42,026 nucleotides of DNA from 66-474 sp051961995 (GTDB taxonomy: Bacteria > Pseudomonadota > Gammaproteobacteria > Xanthomonadales > Rhodanobacteraceae), in contig JBQCCR010000035.1 of the NCBI GenBank assembly GCA_051961995.1, positions 1 to 42,026 of the forward strand, read 5' to 3'. Below are positions 6,591 to 15,456 of the stretch, piece by piece (the first letter of the stretch is position 1; each line of letters opens with the position of its first letter). The notes beneath the pieces are model-generated. The model ran no database searches. It was not told the DNA's origin and saw only the letters and a list, made by a program, of their open reading frames with translations. A program made the translations under genes and the position numbers.

Positions 6591-8003
6591 ATGGATCAAG
6601 CGATCGATACGGGTGGCCTCAACGCGCTGCTCCGGGATCAGCGTAATGCCTGGCACGCGCATCGACCCGATTACGCGCAGCGCATGGATGACCTTGCGCG
6701 GTTGCGTGCGGCATTCAAGGCGCGGCTGGAGGATTTCGCGAGCGCGGTGAACGCGGACTTCGGCCGCCGCCCGCGCGTCGAGACACTCGTCAGCGACGGC
6801 ATGACCGTGCTGCACGCGATCGACCACGCGCGCAGGCACCTCAAGCGCTGGATGCGCCCGCAGCGCGTCGGCACGAACTGGCTGTTCCTGCCCGCGCGCA
6901 GCGAGATCGTCGCCAAACCGCTGGGCGTGATCGGCATCGTCGCGCCATGGAATTATCCGGTGAACCTCGCGCTGATTCCGCTGGCGGATGCGCTGGTCGC
7001 GGGCAACCACGCGATGCTGAAACCGTCCGAGCACACGCCACGGACTTCCGCGCTGTTGCATGAACTGCTGTCGGAAGTCTTTCCGCGCGAGCGCGTGGCG
7101 GTGGTGCAGGGCGATGCAGCGGTGGCCGCCGCCTTTGCCGCATTGCCGTTCGATCACCTGTTCTTTACCGGTTCGACCACGACCGGCGCCAAGGTGATGG
7201 CCGCCGCGGCGCCCCACCTCACGCCGGTCACGCTGGAACTGGGCGGCAAATCGCCGGCGATCGTGGCGCCGGATTATCCGATCGGAAACGCGGTTGCGAG
7301 AATCTTCACCGGCAAGCTGCTCAATGCCGGACAGACCTGCATCGCGGCGGATTACGTGCTGCTGCACGAAGCCGCGCGTGGGCCGTTCGTGCGGGCCGCG
7401 CGCGATTACGTGGCGCAGCATTATCCGGAGCTGCGCAGCTCGTCCGATTACGCCAGCATCGTCAGTGCCGCGCATTGGCGGCGCCTGAGCGATTACCTGG
7501 ACGAAGCGCGGCGCGCCGGCGCGCAGGTGATCGCGCTGCCTGACGCTCACGCCAACGATGAACAGACGCGCGTGCTGGCGCCCACGCTGGTGCTGGATGC
7601 ACCCGAAGGCACACGTGTGATGCAAGAGGAAATCTTCGGGCCGATCCTGCCGATCGTCACCTACGCAAGCATCGAAGACGCGATCGCTTATGTGAATGCG
7701 CGGCCGCGCCCACTGGCGCTGTATCACTTCGATCACGACCGCGCCCGCACGCGGCGCGTGCTGGATGCATGCCTGGCCGGTGGCGCGTGCGTCAACGACA
7801 CCGTGCTGCATTTCGCGCAATCGCGATTGCCGTTCGGCGGGGTCGGCGCGTCCGGCATGGGCAGCTACCACGGCCACGCCGGATTCCTGACCTTCTCGCA
7901 TCGCATGGCGGTGTTCCGGCAGTCGCGCCTGTCCACCTTCGCGCTGCTGCGGCCGCCGTATCGCAAGCTGGCCGAGGCACTGACGAAATTTCTCACACGC
8001 TAG
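6591..8003 (+). CDS. Aldehyde dehydrogenase, coniferyl-aldehyde dehydrogenase-like
   Basis: NAD(P)-dependent oxidation of an aldehyde to its acid; soluble. It has 470 residues. Catalytic residues are visible: N121 (PWNYPVN), E216 (LELGGKSP) and nucleophile C250 (NAGQTCIA), with the Rossmann motif FTGSTTTG at 192-199. The C-terminus (PFGGVGASGMGSYHG) and the hydrophobic tail resemble the class-3-like coniferyl/fatty-aldehyde branch rather than betaine or succinate-semialdehyde enzymes, so the substrate is probably a hydrophobic or aromatic aldehyde (inference). ATG 6591 was chosen because an earlier in-frame ATG (6567) lies inside the inverted repeat; neither has a strong ribosome site. Its TAG shares a CTAG with the stop of the convergent patatin gene. 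Confidence 0.88.
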   Translation: MDQAIDTGGLNALLRDQRNAWHAHRPDYAQRMDDLARLRAAFKARLEDFASAVNADFGRRPRVETLVSDGMTVLHAIDHARRHLKRWMRPQRVGTNWLFLPARSEIVAKPLGVIGIVAPWNYPVNLALIPLADALVAGNHAMLKPSEHTPRTSALLHELLSEVFPRERVAVVQGDAAVAAAFAALPFDHLFFTGSTTTGAKVMAAAAPHLTPVTLELGGKSPAIVAPDYPIGNAVARIFTGKLLNAGQTCIAADYVLLHEAARGPFVRAARDYVAQHYPELRSSSDYASIVSAAHWRRLSDYLDEARRAGAQVIALPDAHANDEQTRVLAPTLVLDAPEGTRVMQEEIFGPILPIVTYASIEDAIAYVNARPRPLALYHFDHDRARTRRVLDACLAGGACVNDTVLHFAQSRLPFGGVGASGMGSYHGHAGFLTFSHRMAVFRQSRLSTFALLRPPYRKLAEALTKFLTR

Positions 8004-9751
8004 AAGATGTTTTCTTCCAGCGCGCGCACGGTATAGCCGTAACCGGCCTCGATCGCGCGTTCGAATTCGTGCCAGTCCAGCAGCCCGATCGCTTCCAGGT
8101 GCGGGCGCAACAAAAGGCTCGCCAGTTCGCGCCGGCGCAGGCTACCCGCTTCCGAGTTGAGCATGCCCGAACGCACCAGGATCGCGAATGCATTCGGCCG
8201 GCAGCCCGATCGTCTCTGCGCCCAGAGCCTCGGCCACGGCGGCGTTGCGGTTTCATCCGCGCGCGCGGTCAGCATGTCATCCGCGCTGATGTCCACCGCG
8301 AGGATGCGGCGCAAGCCCTCGTCGCTCATCACGTCGGTCGGCAGGTTGTTGACCACTGCGCCGTCCACGTACACATGGCCTTCGTGCAGCAGCGGCGGCA
8401 GGATGCCGGGTACCGCACCGGACGCGCGCAACCAGCGCCACAGCAGACCTTCGCGATGGACCGCCGCGCTGCCGCTGGTGAGGTCGGCCGACAGGCAGGT
8501 GAAATCCAGCGGCAGATCCTCGATGTCTATTTCGCCGAAGGCTTCGCGCAGCAGCTTCGTGGTGCGCGCGCCGCGCGTCAGCGCCACCAGCGGCAGCGTC
8601 CAGTCGGACAGCGGCTTGCCGTCCACCAGCGCGCGCTTGTACGCCTCGCGCATCTTCTGGTCGTCCCATTCGTAGGCGACGCCTGCGCCGATGATCGCGC
8701 CGATGCTGGTGCCGATCACGCTGTCCACCACGATGCCGGCTTCGCGCAGTGCGCGGATCACCCCGATCTGCGCGAAGCCGCGTGCGCCCCCGCCGGAGAG
8801 CACCAGGCCGGTGCCATTGCCGCTCAGCAAGCGCGCGATGCGTTCGATGTCCCGCGCGTGACGTGCGTGGTGATGGCGCAGCTCGCCACCGTGCAGGGCC
8901 GCGCGCCAGGCGCGCGCCGCGCCGTAGATGAAACGCGGATGCGGTTGCAGCAGTACCAGATGCCGCGGCCGCGCGCGCACGTACTCCGGGCGGATCACTT
9001 CGTCGTCATGCCACGCGCCCGGTTTGCGCTCGGCGTCCACCACCATCAGCAGCGCGTCGGCCTGGCGCTGGCACAGTCGCCGCCAACCTTCGTCGCCATC
9101 GTCCAGGTACAGCACGAAACGCACTTCGCTTTCCCGGTGCGTGAACCAGTCGGTGCTGCGGCCACGGCCCAGCGCGGAATCGATCACCAGGCAATTGCCG
9201 AAGACCAGCAACTGGCGGCGCAGGTTCTCCGCAAACTCGCGCACCTTGACGCTGCGATCGAACGGCAGGATCGCGAAGGTGTGCGGCGCACCCACCGGTT
9301 CGCCCTTGCCGCGCTCTTGCATGCGCTCGGTCAGGCGCGCGAGCGCACTGCGCGCCGCCCCCAGCATTGCCGCCGGATGCTTGCGGACCAGCTCATCGAA
9401 TCCCGCGCGCGAAAGCCGCAGCAGTTCCGAATCGCGCAGGGCGCGGACGCTGGCTTCCCGCGGCCGGCTGGTGACCAGGCCCAGCTCGCCCAGCGTGCTG
9501 CCGCGCGGGATGACGCCGAGCAGGCGCGGTGCGCCGCCCGAGCGCGGCTTGCCGAACGCGCCCAGGCTGCCGGCTTTCACCACGTACAAGGAATCCGAAG
9601 CGTCCCCGGCTTCGAACAGCGGCGCGCCGCCGGGCAGCGAGAACCAGGCCATCTCCTGCGCCAGTGCGTCCAGCCTGCGCCCGCGCAGGCCCGCGAAAAT
9701 CTCGCTGCGCTTGAGCAGCGTACGCAATTCGTCGCGATCAATCCCGTTCAT
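8000..9751 (-). CDS. Patatin-like phospholipase with cyclic-nucleotide-binding domain (NTE-like)
   Basis: A 583-residue serine hydrolase. The N-terminal cNMP-binding domain (about 15-130) shows LPGGAPLFEAGDASDSLYVV and GSTLGELGLVTSRPREASV. A linker of about 150 residues follows, then the patatin domain (about 315-475). That domain has the oxyanion loop SGGGARG (319-325), nucleophile S349 in GTSIG and catalytic D463 in VDGA. Family members are neuropathy-target-esterase-like lysophospholipases, often regulated through the nucleotide-binding domain. ATG 9751 was preferred over a TTG ten codons upstream. It is divergent from the oligopeptidase gene, with a perfect palindrome between them. Confidence 0.9.
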   Translation of the reverse strand: MNGIDRDELRTLLKRSEIFAGLRGRRLDALAQEMAWFSLPGGAPLFEAGDASDSLYVVKAGSLGAFGKPRSGGAPRLLGVIPRGSTLGELGLVTSRPREASVRALRDSELLRLSRAGFDELVRKHPAAMLGAARSALARLTERMQERGKGEPVGAPHTFAILPFDRSVKVREFAENLRRQLLVFGNCLVIDSALGRGRSTDWFTHRESEVRFVLYLDDGDEGWRRLCQRQADALLMVVDAERKPGAWHDDEVIRPEYVRARPRHLVLLQPHPRFIYGAARAWRAALHGGELRHHHARHARDIERIARLLSGNGTGLVLSGGGARGFAQIGVIRALREAGIVVDSVIGTSIGAIIGAGVAYEWDDQKMREAYKRALVDGKPLSDWTLPLVALTRGARTTKLLREAFGEIDIEDLPLDFTCLSADLTSGSAAVHREGLLWRWLRASGAVPGILPPLLHEGHVYVDGAVVNNLPTDVMSDEGLRRILAVDISADDMLTARADETATPPWPRLWAQRRSGCRPNAFAILVRSGMLNSEAGSLRRRELASLLLRPHLEAIGLLDWHEFERAIEAGYGYTVRALEENIF

Positions 9752-9776
9752 GCCGGGGAATCTCAGTGTGCCGTCC

Positions 9777-9791
9777 CGCAATAATATTGCG
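9777..9791. promoter_or_regulatory. Perfect 15-bp palindrome between divergent patatin and prlC genes
   Basis: CGCAATA-A-TATTGCG: seven-pair perfect arms with a one-base centre, AT-rich in GC-rich surroundings. It lies 26 nt upstream of the patatin start and 184 nt upstream of prlC. It has the shape of a repressor or activator operator; no cognate regulator is visible. Confidence 0.5.
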
Positions 9792-9974
9792 AATTCGCCG
9801 CGTCTTTCCGCGTCTGGCGGGGTTGCGGCTTCTCGCCATCGTCCACGATGTCTCGTTGCCGCGCCTGGCCCGCCCCAAATCCGCTACTTCATCAAGCTGC
9901 TGCGGGTCGGCACACCGGCGCGCTTGATTTCGGCGCGTTGCTTCGCCATGTTGGTGGGTTCGATGGAGGTATAC

Positions 9975-12035
9975 ATGTCAGACGCCAACCCGCTGCTCGC
10001 CGATTATCCCCTGCCTGCGTTCTCGGCCATCCGCGCCGAACACGTGCTGCCGGCGATCGAGGCGATCCTCGCCGAATACCGCGCGCGTATTGACGCGCTG
10101 ACCGCTCCGGACGCGCCGCGCGACTTCGAACATGTGATGCTGGAACAGGAGTGGCTGGAGCAGCGCCTCGCGCGTGCGTGGGCGCCGGTGTCGCACCTGC
10201 ATTCCGTCGCCGACACCCCGCAACTGCGTGAAGCTTATTCCAGCGCGCTGGAGAAGATCACCGAATTCTCCTCGGAGCTGGGTCAGAATCGCGCGCTGTT
10301 CGAAGCCGTGAACGGTATCGCGCAGTCGTCGGGGTTTGCCGATGCGCCGCCCGCGCAACGCGCCGCGGTGGAGCACGCGCTGCGCGATTTCAGGCTCGCA
10401 GGCGTATCACTGGAAGAGCCGGCGCGCACGCGCTTCCGCGAGATTGCCAACGAGCTGGCGCAGGTCACGACCGCGTTTGCCAATGCGGTGCTGGACGCCT
10501 CGGATGCCTGGCACGAACATGTCATTGACGAACGCGATCTCGCCGGCATCCCCGAGTCCGGTCGCGCGGTGCTGCGCGAATACGCGCGCGAGCGCGAGCT
10601 CGAAGGGTTCCTGGTCACGCTGAAACAGCCCAGCGTGCAGGCGGTGCTCACCTACGCCGACAATCGCGAATTGCGCGAGCGCGTGTACTGGGCCTACCAG
10701 ACGCGTGCGTCGGACCAGGGGCCGGATGCGGGCAAGTTCGACAATTCGCAGCGGATCGAGAAGATCCTGGCGCTGCGCCACGAGGCAGCGCGGTTGCTCG
10801 GCTTCGCCAACGCAGCGGAAGAATCGCTCGCCACCAAGATGGCCGACTCGCCGCAAGCCGTGCTGGCATTCCTGCACGATCTGGTGGGCCGCGCGAAACC
10901 TGTTGCAAGACGCGAGCTGGATGAACTGCGCGTGTTCGCACGCGACACGCTCGGTATTCGCACGCTGGAATCCTGGGATGTGGCCTATGCAGCGGAGAAG
11001 CTGCGCCTTGCGCGTTACCAGCTGGACGAGGAAGAACTGAAGCCGTATTTTCCCGCGCCGGCGGTGATGGAGGGCCTGTTCGGACTGGCGGGCCGGCTCT
11101 ACGGCATCCGCCTGCAGCCGCGCGAAGGCATGGACGTCTGGCATCCGGACGTGCGCTATTACGACGTGCGCGACGCGCAGGATCATGTGATCGCCGGTTG
11201 CTACCTCGACCTGTACGCGCGCACCGGCAAGCGCGGCGGCGCGTGGATGGACGTGTGCCGTTCGCGTTTCCGTGATGGCGCGACGCAGTCGTTGCCGATC
11301 GCTTTTCTCACCTGCAATTTCCCGCCGCCCACGCGCGATACGCCCGCGCTGCTGACACACGACGACGTGCTGACACTGTTCCATGAGTTCGGCCACGGGC
11401 TGCATCACATGCTGACGCAGGTGGACATTCCCTCGGTCGGCGGCATTGACGGCGTGGAATGGGACGCGGTGGAACTGCCCAGCCAGTTCATGGAGAACTT
11501 CGGCTGGAACCGCGAGGCGCTGGACGGCTTCGCGCGCCATTACAAGACCGGCGAGCCGCTGCCGCAGGCGCTGTTCGAGCGCATGCTGGCGGCGCGGCAT
11601 TTCCATGCCGGCCTGTTCTTGGTCCGGCAACTGGAATTCGGTCTGTTCGATTTCCTGCTGCACCGCGACTACGACCCGCAGCGCGGCGCGCGCACCATGG
11701 AAGTGCTGGAGGACGTGCGCAACGAAGTCTCGGTGATGCACCCGCCGGCGTGGCAGCGCTTTCCGCATGCGTTCACGCATATTTTTTCGGGCGGCTATGC
11801 GGCGGGTTACTACAGTTATCTGTGGGCCGAGTTATTGTCGGCCGATGCATTCGATGCGTTCGAGGAACGCGCCGAGGCCGGCGGCAGCGCGATCGATCCC
11901 GCGACGGGCGAGCGCTTCCGCGGCGAAGTGCTGGGCGTGGGCGCCACCCGGCCGGCGCTGCAATCCTTCATCGCCTTCCGCGGCCGTGAACCGAAGCCGG
12001 ATGCGTTGCTGAAGAGCTACGGACTGGCGGCATGA
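9975..12035 (+). CDS. prlC: Oligopeptidase A, M3 family zinc metallopeptidase
   Basis: Cytosolic thimet-type peptidase that degrades oligopeptides, including cleaved signal peptides. It has 686 residues, close to E. coli PrlC/OpdA. The zinc motif HEFGH begins at H470, and the third ligand region (GVEWDAVELPSQFMENF) follows. The N-terminal helical domain (NPLLADYPLPAFSAIRAEHV) is typical. ATG 9975 has a perfect GGAGGT 4 nt upstream, so the long open frame before it is not coding. xthA follows 43 nt downstream. Confidence 0.95.
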   Translation: MSDANPLLADYPLPAFSAIRAEHVLPAIEAILAEYRARIDALTAPDAPRDFEHVMLEQEWLEQRLARAWAPVSHLHSVADTPQLREAYSSALEKITEFSSELGQNRALFEAVNGIAQSSGFADAPPAQRAAVEHALRDFRLAGVSLEEPARTRFREIANELAQVTTAFANAVLDASDAWHEHVIDERDLAGIPESGRAVLREYARERELEGFLVTLKQPSVQAVLTYADNRELRERVYWAYQTRASDQGPDAGKFDNSQRIEKILALRHEAARLLGFANAAEESLATKMADSPQAVLAFLHDLVGRAKPVARRELDELRVFARDTLGIRTLESWDVAYAAEKLRLARYQLDEEELKPYFPAPAVMEGLFGLAGRLYGIRLQPREGMDVWHPDVRYYDVRDAQDHVIAGCYLDLYARTGKRGGAWMDVCRSRFRDGATQSLPIAFLTCNFPPPTRDTPALLTHDDVLTLFHEFGHGLHHMLTQVDIPSVGGIDGVEWDAVELPSQFMENFGWNREALDGFARHYKTGEPLPQALFERMLAARHFHAGLFLVRQLEFGLFDFLLHRDYDPQRGARTMEVLEDVRNEVSVMHPPAWQRFPHAFTHIFSGGYAAGYYSYLWAELLSADAFDAFEERAEAGGSAIDPATGERFRGEVLGVGATRPALQSFIAFRGREPKPDALLKSYGLAA

Positions 12036-12078
12036 AAAGGTTGCGCTATCCTGCGCGCGTGACCGAAGCCCGTGCTCG

Positions 12079-12858
12079 ATGAAGATCGCTTCCTGGAACG
12101 TCAACTCGCTCAACGTGCGCTGGCCGCACGTCGAGCGCTGGTGCGCCGAGGCGCAGCCGGATGTGCTTTCTCTCCAGGAAACCAAACTGCCCGACGAGAA
12201 GTTTCCGCACGAGGCGGTGCGCGCGCTCGGTTACCAGTGCGTGTTTTCCGGGCAGAAGAGCTACAACGGCGTGGCGATCCTCTGCCGCCAGCCGCTGCGC
12301 GACATCGTCACCGACGTGGATGGCCTGGACGATCCCGCGCGGCGCATCCTCGCCGCCACGATCGGGGACGGCGAACGCGCGCTGCGTGTCGTCAACCTGT
12401 ACGTGGTGAACGGGCAAAGCGTGGGCAGCGACAAGTACGTGCACAAGTTGCACTGGCTGTCGCACGTGCGCGAATTCCTGGGCGCGGAGCTTGCACGGCA
12501 TCCGCGCATGGCGGTGATGGGCGATTTCAACATCGCGCCGCATGATTGCGATGTGCACGATCCGGAAGCCTGGCACGAGCAGGTGCTGTGTTCGACGCCC
12601 GAGCGCGAGGCGCTGCGCGGCATCGTCGAACTCGGCTTGACCGATTCGTTTCGCGTGTTCAGCGGGGAAAGCGGACACTACAGTTGGTGGGATTACCGGC
12701 AAGGCGCGTTTCGCCGCAACCTGGGCTTGCGCATTGACCTCATCCTGGTGAGCGCGGCCTTGCGAAGCGAATTGAAATCGGCGGCGATAGACCGCACACC
12801 TCGAAGCTGGGAACGGCCGTCGGATCACGTGCCGGTGACCATCGACATCGCAGATTGA
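12079..12858 (+). CDS. xthA: Exodeoxyribonuclease III
   Basis: AP endonuclease and 3'-5' exonuclease of base excision repair. It has 259 residues. Metal-binding E34 (SLQETKLPDE), catalytic D148 and N150 (GDFNIAP) and H250 (PSDHVPV) are all in place, as is the N-terminal KIASWNVNSL. ATG 12079 is the natural family start. It follows prlC by 43 nt and precedes a UPF0149 gene by 10 nt, so the three probably form one transcription unit. Confidence 0.96.
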   Translation: MKIASWNVNSLNVRWPHVERWCAEAQPDVLSLQETKLPDEKFPHEAVRALGYQCVFSGQKSYNGVAILCRQPLRDIVTDVDGLDDPARRILAATIGDGERALRVVNLYVVNGQSVGSDKYVHKLHWLSHVREFLGAELARHPRMAVMGDFNIAPHDCDVHDPEAWHEQVLCSTPEREALRGIVELGLTDSFRVFSGESGHYSWWDYRQGAFRRNLGLRIDLILVSAALRSELKSAAIDRTPRSWERPSDHVPVTIDIAD

Positions 12859-12868
12859 GGGACAGGGC

Positions 12869-13549
12869 GTGAACGCAGAACGCGAACCGCAAGGCAGCCT
12901 GCCTGACGACGAACTGGAACAGCTCGACCGGTTCCTGCGCGCGCATGCGCAGCGCAGCGGCGAGGGCTTGTTGCTGGATGGCGTGCACGGCCTGTTGACC
13001 GCGCTGGCGATCGGGCCGGAACCGGCGCTGCCGGAAGAATGGTTGCCGGAAGTGCTGCAGACGCCGTTCGAGGATCCCGATCAGGGCCGCGAAATCCTGG
13101 GGTTGCTCGCCAAACTCAACGATTCGATTCCCACCGAACTCGAGAGCGACAACTACGAGCCGGTGCTGGGAGAACTGGCCGACGAGAACGACCAGCCCGG
13201 CGATCTTTCCGCGGCGGGCTGGTGCGAAGGATTCTCGCGCGGCATCGATCTGCGCGCGGCGATGTGGGAAACCCGGCTGGCCGAAGACACCGATTTGATG
13301 GAACTGCTTGGCCCGATCATGGCACTGGCCGTGGACGACGGCATCCTGGCCGCGGATGTGCCCATCGAAAAACTGGAAGACCGGGAATACGAAGCGTGCC
13401 TCGCGCAAATTCCGGAGGCGGTGAATGCGCTGGCGCATTACTGGCGCGTGCATCCGCCGTCGGAGCGCGAACGAACTGCCGGTGGCGGCGCCTCGTCCAG
13501 CGTGTTTCCGCAGATGCCGGCAAGGCGCGGCGGCCGCTGGGTGCACTAG
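12869..13549 (+). CDS. UPF0149 (YgfB/YecA) family protein
   Basis: A 226-residue acidic cytosolic protein of the UPF0149 family. The conserved core includes LLLDGVHGLLTALAIGPEPALPEEWLP (about 33-60) and GWCEGFSRGIDL (about 118-130). Family members are all-helical; YgfB has been linked to gene regulation in Pseudomonas, but the role here is unknown. Start GTG 12869 has GGGACAGGG just upstream and lies 10 nt after xthA. The C-terminal 30 residues are low-complexity and basic (ARRGGRWVH), beyond the usual fold, and no SEC-C zinc motif is visible. Confidence 0.85.
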   Translation: MNAEREPQGSLPDDELEQLDRFLRAHAQRSGEGLLLDGVHGLLTALAIGPEPALPEEWLPEVLQTPFEDPDQGREILGLLAKLNDSIPTELESDNYEPVLGELADENDQPGDLSAAGWCEGFSRGIDLRAAMWETRLAEDTDLMELLGPIMALAVDDGILAADVPIEKLEDREYEACLAQIPEAVNALAHYWRVHPPSERERTAGGGASSSVFPQMPARRGGRWVH

Positions 13550-13574
13550 CGGGTGTTTGCAAGCGGCTGCGCTC

Positions 13575-13596
13575 GGCCACGGAGCTCTTGGCCATG
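13575..13596 (+). repeat. 22-bp repeat, left copy flanking pirin
   Basis: GGCCACGGAGCTCTTGGCC with adjoining ATG: a self-complementary element (GGCCA / TGGCC arms around GAGCTC). An exact inverted copy lies at 14670-14691, on the other side of the pirin gene. Probably a REP-type intergenic repeat. The 211-nt gap containing it (13550-13760) holds no gene. Confidence 0.6.
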
Positions 13597-13760
13597 AACG
13601 GCAACTCCGCGCGCCCTGGTGAAACAGGGATGCCGATCGAGGACGCTGGTGACTGACCCTGCCGGCGTCGTCGTTGCTGAACGCTGCGTTCCCGCCGCGC
13701 GTATTGGCTTTTCGCCGCAGCGTGCCCATCTTGCAGCCTGAAGCCTTTCAGGAGAGCGCC

Positions 13761-14594
13761 ATGGCTACCCGCACCATCACCCGCCGCGTACGCGGCATTC
13801 CGACCAGCGACGGGGCCGGCGTCAAGTTGACCCGCGTAATCGGCCAGCGCGCGCTGGAAATGCTGGATCCGTTTCTGATGCTGGACGAGTTCGGCTCCAG
13901 CGCCGCCACCGATTACATCGCCGGCTTCCCCGATCATCCGCACCGCGGGTTCGAGACCGTCACCTACATGCTCGATGGCCGCATGCGCCATCGCGACAAC
14001 GCCGGCAACGAAGGCCTGCTGGAATCCGGCAGCGTGCAATGGATGACCGCTGGCCGCGGCATCGTGCATTCGGAAATGCCCGAGCAGGATCACGGCTTGA
14101 TGCGTGGTTTCCAGTTGTGGGTGAACCTGCCGGCGAAGGACAAGATGAGCGCGCCGCGTTATCAGGACATCGCGCCGGAGAAGATCCCGGGCGTGGAACC
14201 GGCCGCGGGCGTGCACGTGCGCGTGGTCGCAGGCGAATTGCTGGGTGCGCGCGGACCCGTGAGTGGTATCGCCACGGAGCCGGTCTATCTGGATGTCGCG
14301 CTGCAACCTGGCGCCCGCGTCGAGATTCCGCTGCCGGTCACGCACAACGCGTTCGCCTATGTGTTCGAAGGCGACGGCGTGCAGGTCGGCAACGAGACAC
14401 TCGCGCGCAGCGAGCTGGGCGTGCTCTCGCCGGGCGATTCGGTGTCGCTGATTGCGAGTGACAAGCCCGCACGCGTGCTGGTCGTGGCCGGCAAACCGCT
14501 CAACGAACCGGTCGCCAAGTACGGTCCGTTCGTGATGAACACGCCCGAGCAGATCGTGCAGGCGATGCAGGATTACCAGGCGGGAAGGTTCTGA
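13761..14594 (+). CDS. Pirin family protein
   Basis: A 277-residue two-domain cupin. The metal ligands of the N-terminal cupin are all visible: H59 and H61 (DHPHRGFETV), H103 and E105 (GIVHSEM). Bacterial pirins such as YhaK or YhhW can act as quercetin dioxygenases or redox sensors; which applies here is unknown. ATG 13761 has AGGAG 6 nt upstream; an earlier in-frame ATG at 13674 lies before it without a ribosome site. The gene stands alone between two inverted copies of a 22-bp repeat. Confidence 0.92.
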   Translation: MATRTITRRVRGIPTSDGAGVKLTRVIGQRALEMLDPFLMLDEFGSSAATDYIAGFPDHPHRGFETVTYMLDGRMRHRDNAGNEGLLESGSVQWMTAGRGIVHSEMPEQDHGLMRGFQLWVNLPAKDKMSAPRYQDIAPEKIPGVEPAAGVHVRVVAGELLGARGPVSGIATEPVYLDVALQPGARVEIPLPVTHNAFAYVFEGDGVQVGNETLARSELGVLSPGDSVSLIASDKPARVLVVAGKPLNEPVAKYGPFVMNTPEQIVQAMQDYQAGRF

Positions 14595-14669
14595 GTACGC
14601 AACCGGGCTTACGCGAAAGCCGCTTCGGGAGCGTGCTGTCCTTCAGGAGTGCGGCCAAAAACCGCCATC

Positions 14670-14691
14670 CATGGCCAAGAGCTCCGTGGCC
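14670..14691 (-). repeat. 22-bp repeat, right (inverted) copy flanking pirin
   Basis: Exact reverse complement of 13575-13596. The two copies bracket the pirin gene about 1.07 kb apart in inverted orientation. Confidence 0.6.
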
Positions 14692-14778
14692 GCTTCTGGT
14701 CGTGATTTCGCGAAGAGTTGAGCGCTCGCGGATTGCGGCTTCGAGCAGCGATCATGGACGATCGCACAGACAAACCAC

Positions 14779-14812
14779 AAAAAAAGACCGGACGTCGGGG
14801 AGACGTCCGGTC
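14779..14812 (-). terminator. Intrinsic terminator downstream of phasin
   Basis: Perfect 11-pair stem GACCGGACGTC (14786-14796) / GACGTCCGGTC (14802-14812) with a five-base loop. Seven A lie on its left, giving a T-run after the hairpin on the minus strand. It is about 190 nt beyond the phasin stop and should end that transcript. Confidence 0.85.
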
Positions 14813-15004
14813 CGGGGGTCGCGCAGCGGGAGGGAGGGGAGTTCGCGCGCGCGAGTTCTTTGTGCGTATTCCTGTGCGTGACGTCCTGTCCGCACTTTCA
14901 ATCTGTGCATCCCTGCGCTTCCAATGAGACCGGGACTTCCTGTCCGTGCTTTCAGTTGCGTGCGCCCAGGGCGAAAACGGAAATCCGTCCTCGCCCGTGC
15001 TGGA

Positions 15005-15388
15005 TCAGGCGCTGCGCGCCGCCTTCTTGGCGGTGTTGCCGGCCGCGTCATTGGCGGCCTTGACGCCGTTGCGGGTCAGCTCGCCAATCTGCTCGGCGGT
15101 CTTCTGCGCAACGCCCAGGGTCTGCTGGCTGGTTTCATAGGCGGCTTCCGCGCTGGTGCGCGCGAAGTCGAGGCCCTTCGGCCACAGCGCGGTGACATCT
15201 TCGATCTCGCGTGCGGCGAAGGTATCGGCCACGAACGCAAGGTTCGCCTTCATCTGCGCTTCCAGCGCCTTGACCTGGAGGTCCTGGATCTCGGCGAAGC
15301 CGCGCAGCGCGGTCAACTGGGCCTTGCAGGACTGCTCGGCCAACTGCTTGCTCAGGGAGAGCGTCTGTTCCTGCCACGGTGCGTACAT
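15005..15388 (-). CDS. Phasin family protein
   Basis: A 127-residue amphipathic helical protein that coats polyhydroxyalkanoate granules. The phasin-2 pattern is clear: MYAPWQEQTLSLSKQLAEQS, then LTALRGFAEIQDLQVKALEAQMKANLAFV and a long helix. The tail (NDAAGNTAKKAARSA) is Ala/Lys-rich, a short version of the histone-like tails of some phasins. ATG 15388 has GAGGGA about 7 nt upstream. A perfect palindrome with a TGC-N3-GCA core lies 50-68 nt upstream, and a strong terminator closes the unit. No PHA synthase gene is in the window. Confidence 0.85.
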   Translation of the reverse strand: MYAPWQEQTLSLSKQLAEQSCKAQLTALRGFAEIQDLQVKALEAQMKANLAFVADTFAAREIEDVTALWPKGLDFARTSAEAAYETSQQTLGVAQKTAEQIGELTRNGVKAANDAAGNTAKKAARSA

Positions 15389-15437
15389 GTCATTTCCCTC
15401 GCGGGGTGGGGTGGATGACATGCACTCTAGCGCATTC

Positions 15438-15456
15438 CATGTTGCAATGCAACATG
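15438..15456. promoter_or_regulatory. Perfect 19-bp palindrome upstream of phasin, candidate PhaR operator
   Basis: Nine-pair perfect arms CATGTTGCA / TGCAACATG around one central base. The core TGC-AAT-GCA matches the TGC-N3-GCA shape described for PhaR, the repressor of phasin genes in PHA producers. The position relative to the phasin start fits a promoter operator. Confidence 0.6.

Larger units (their letters stand above)
14595..15004. other. 410-bp intergenic region between pirin and phasin
   Basis: No credible gene. It contains the right copy of the 22-bp inverted repeat (14670-14691) and the minus-strand intrinsic terminator (14779-14812). A loosely repeated block is also present: TCCTGTCCG-n2-CTTTCA occurs at about 14883 and 14939. 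The stretch between terminator and phasin stop would be the phasin 3' untranslated region. Confidence 0.6.

Noticed and set aside
10407..11780. 457-residue minus-strand ORF opposite prlC
   Set aside because: Codon-position shadow of a high-GC gene; prlC has a perfect ribosome site and the HEFGH motif.
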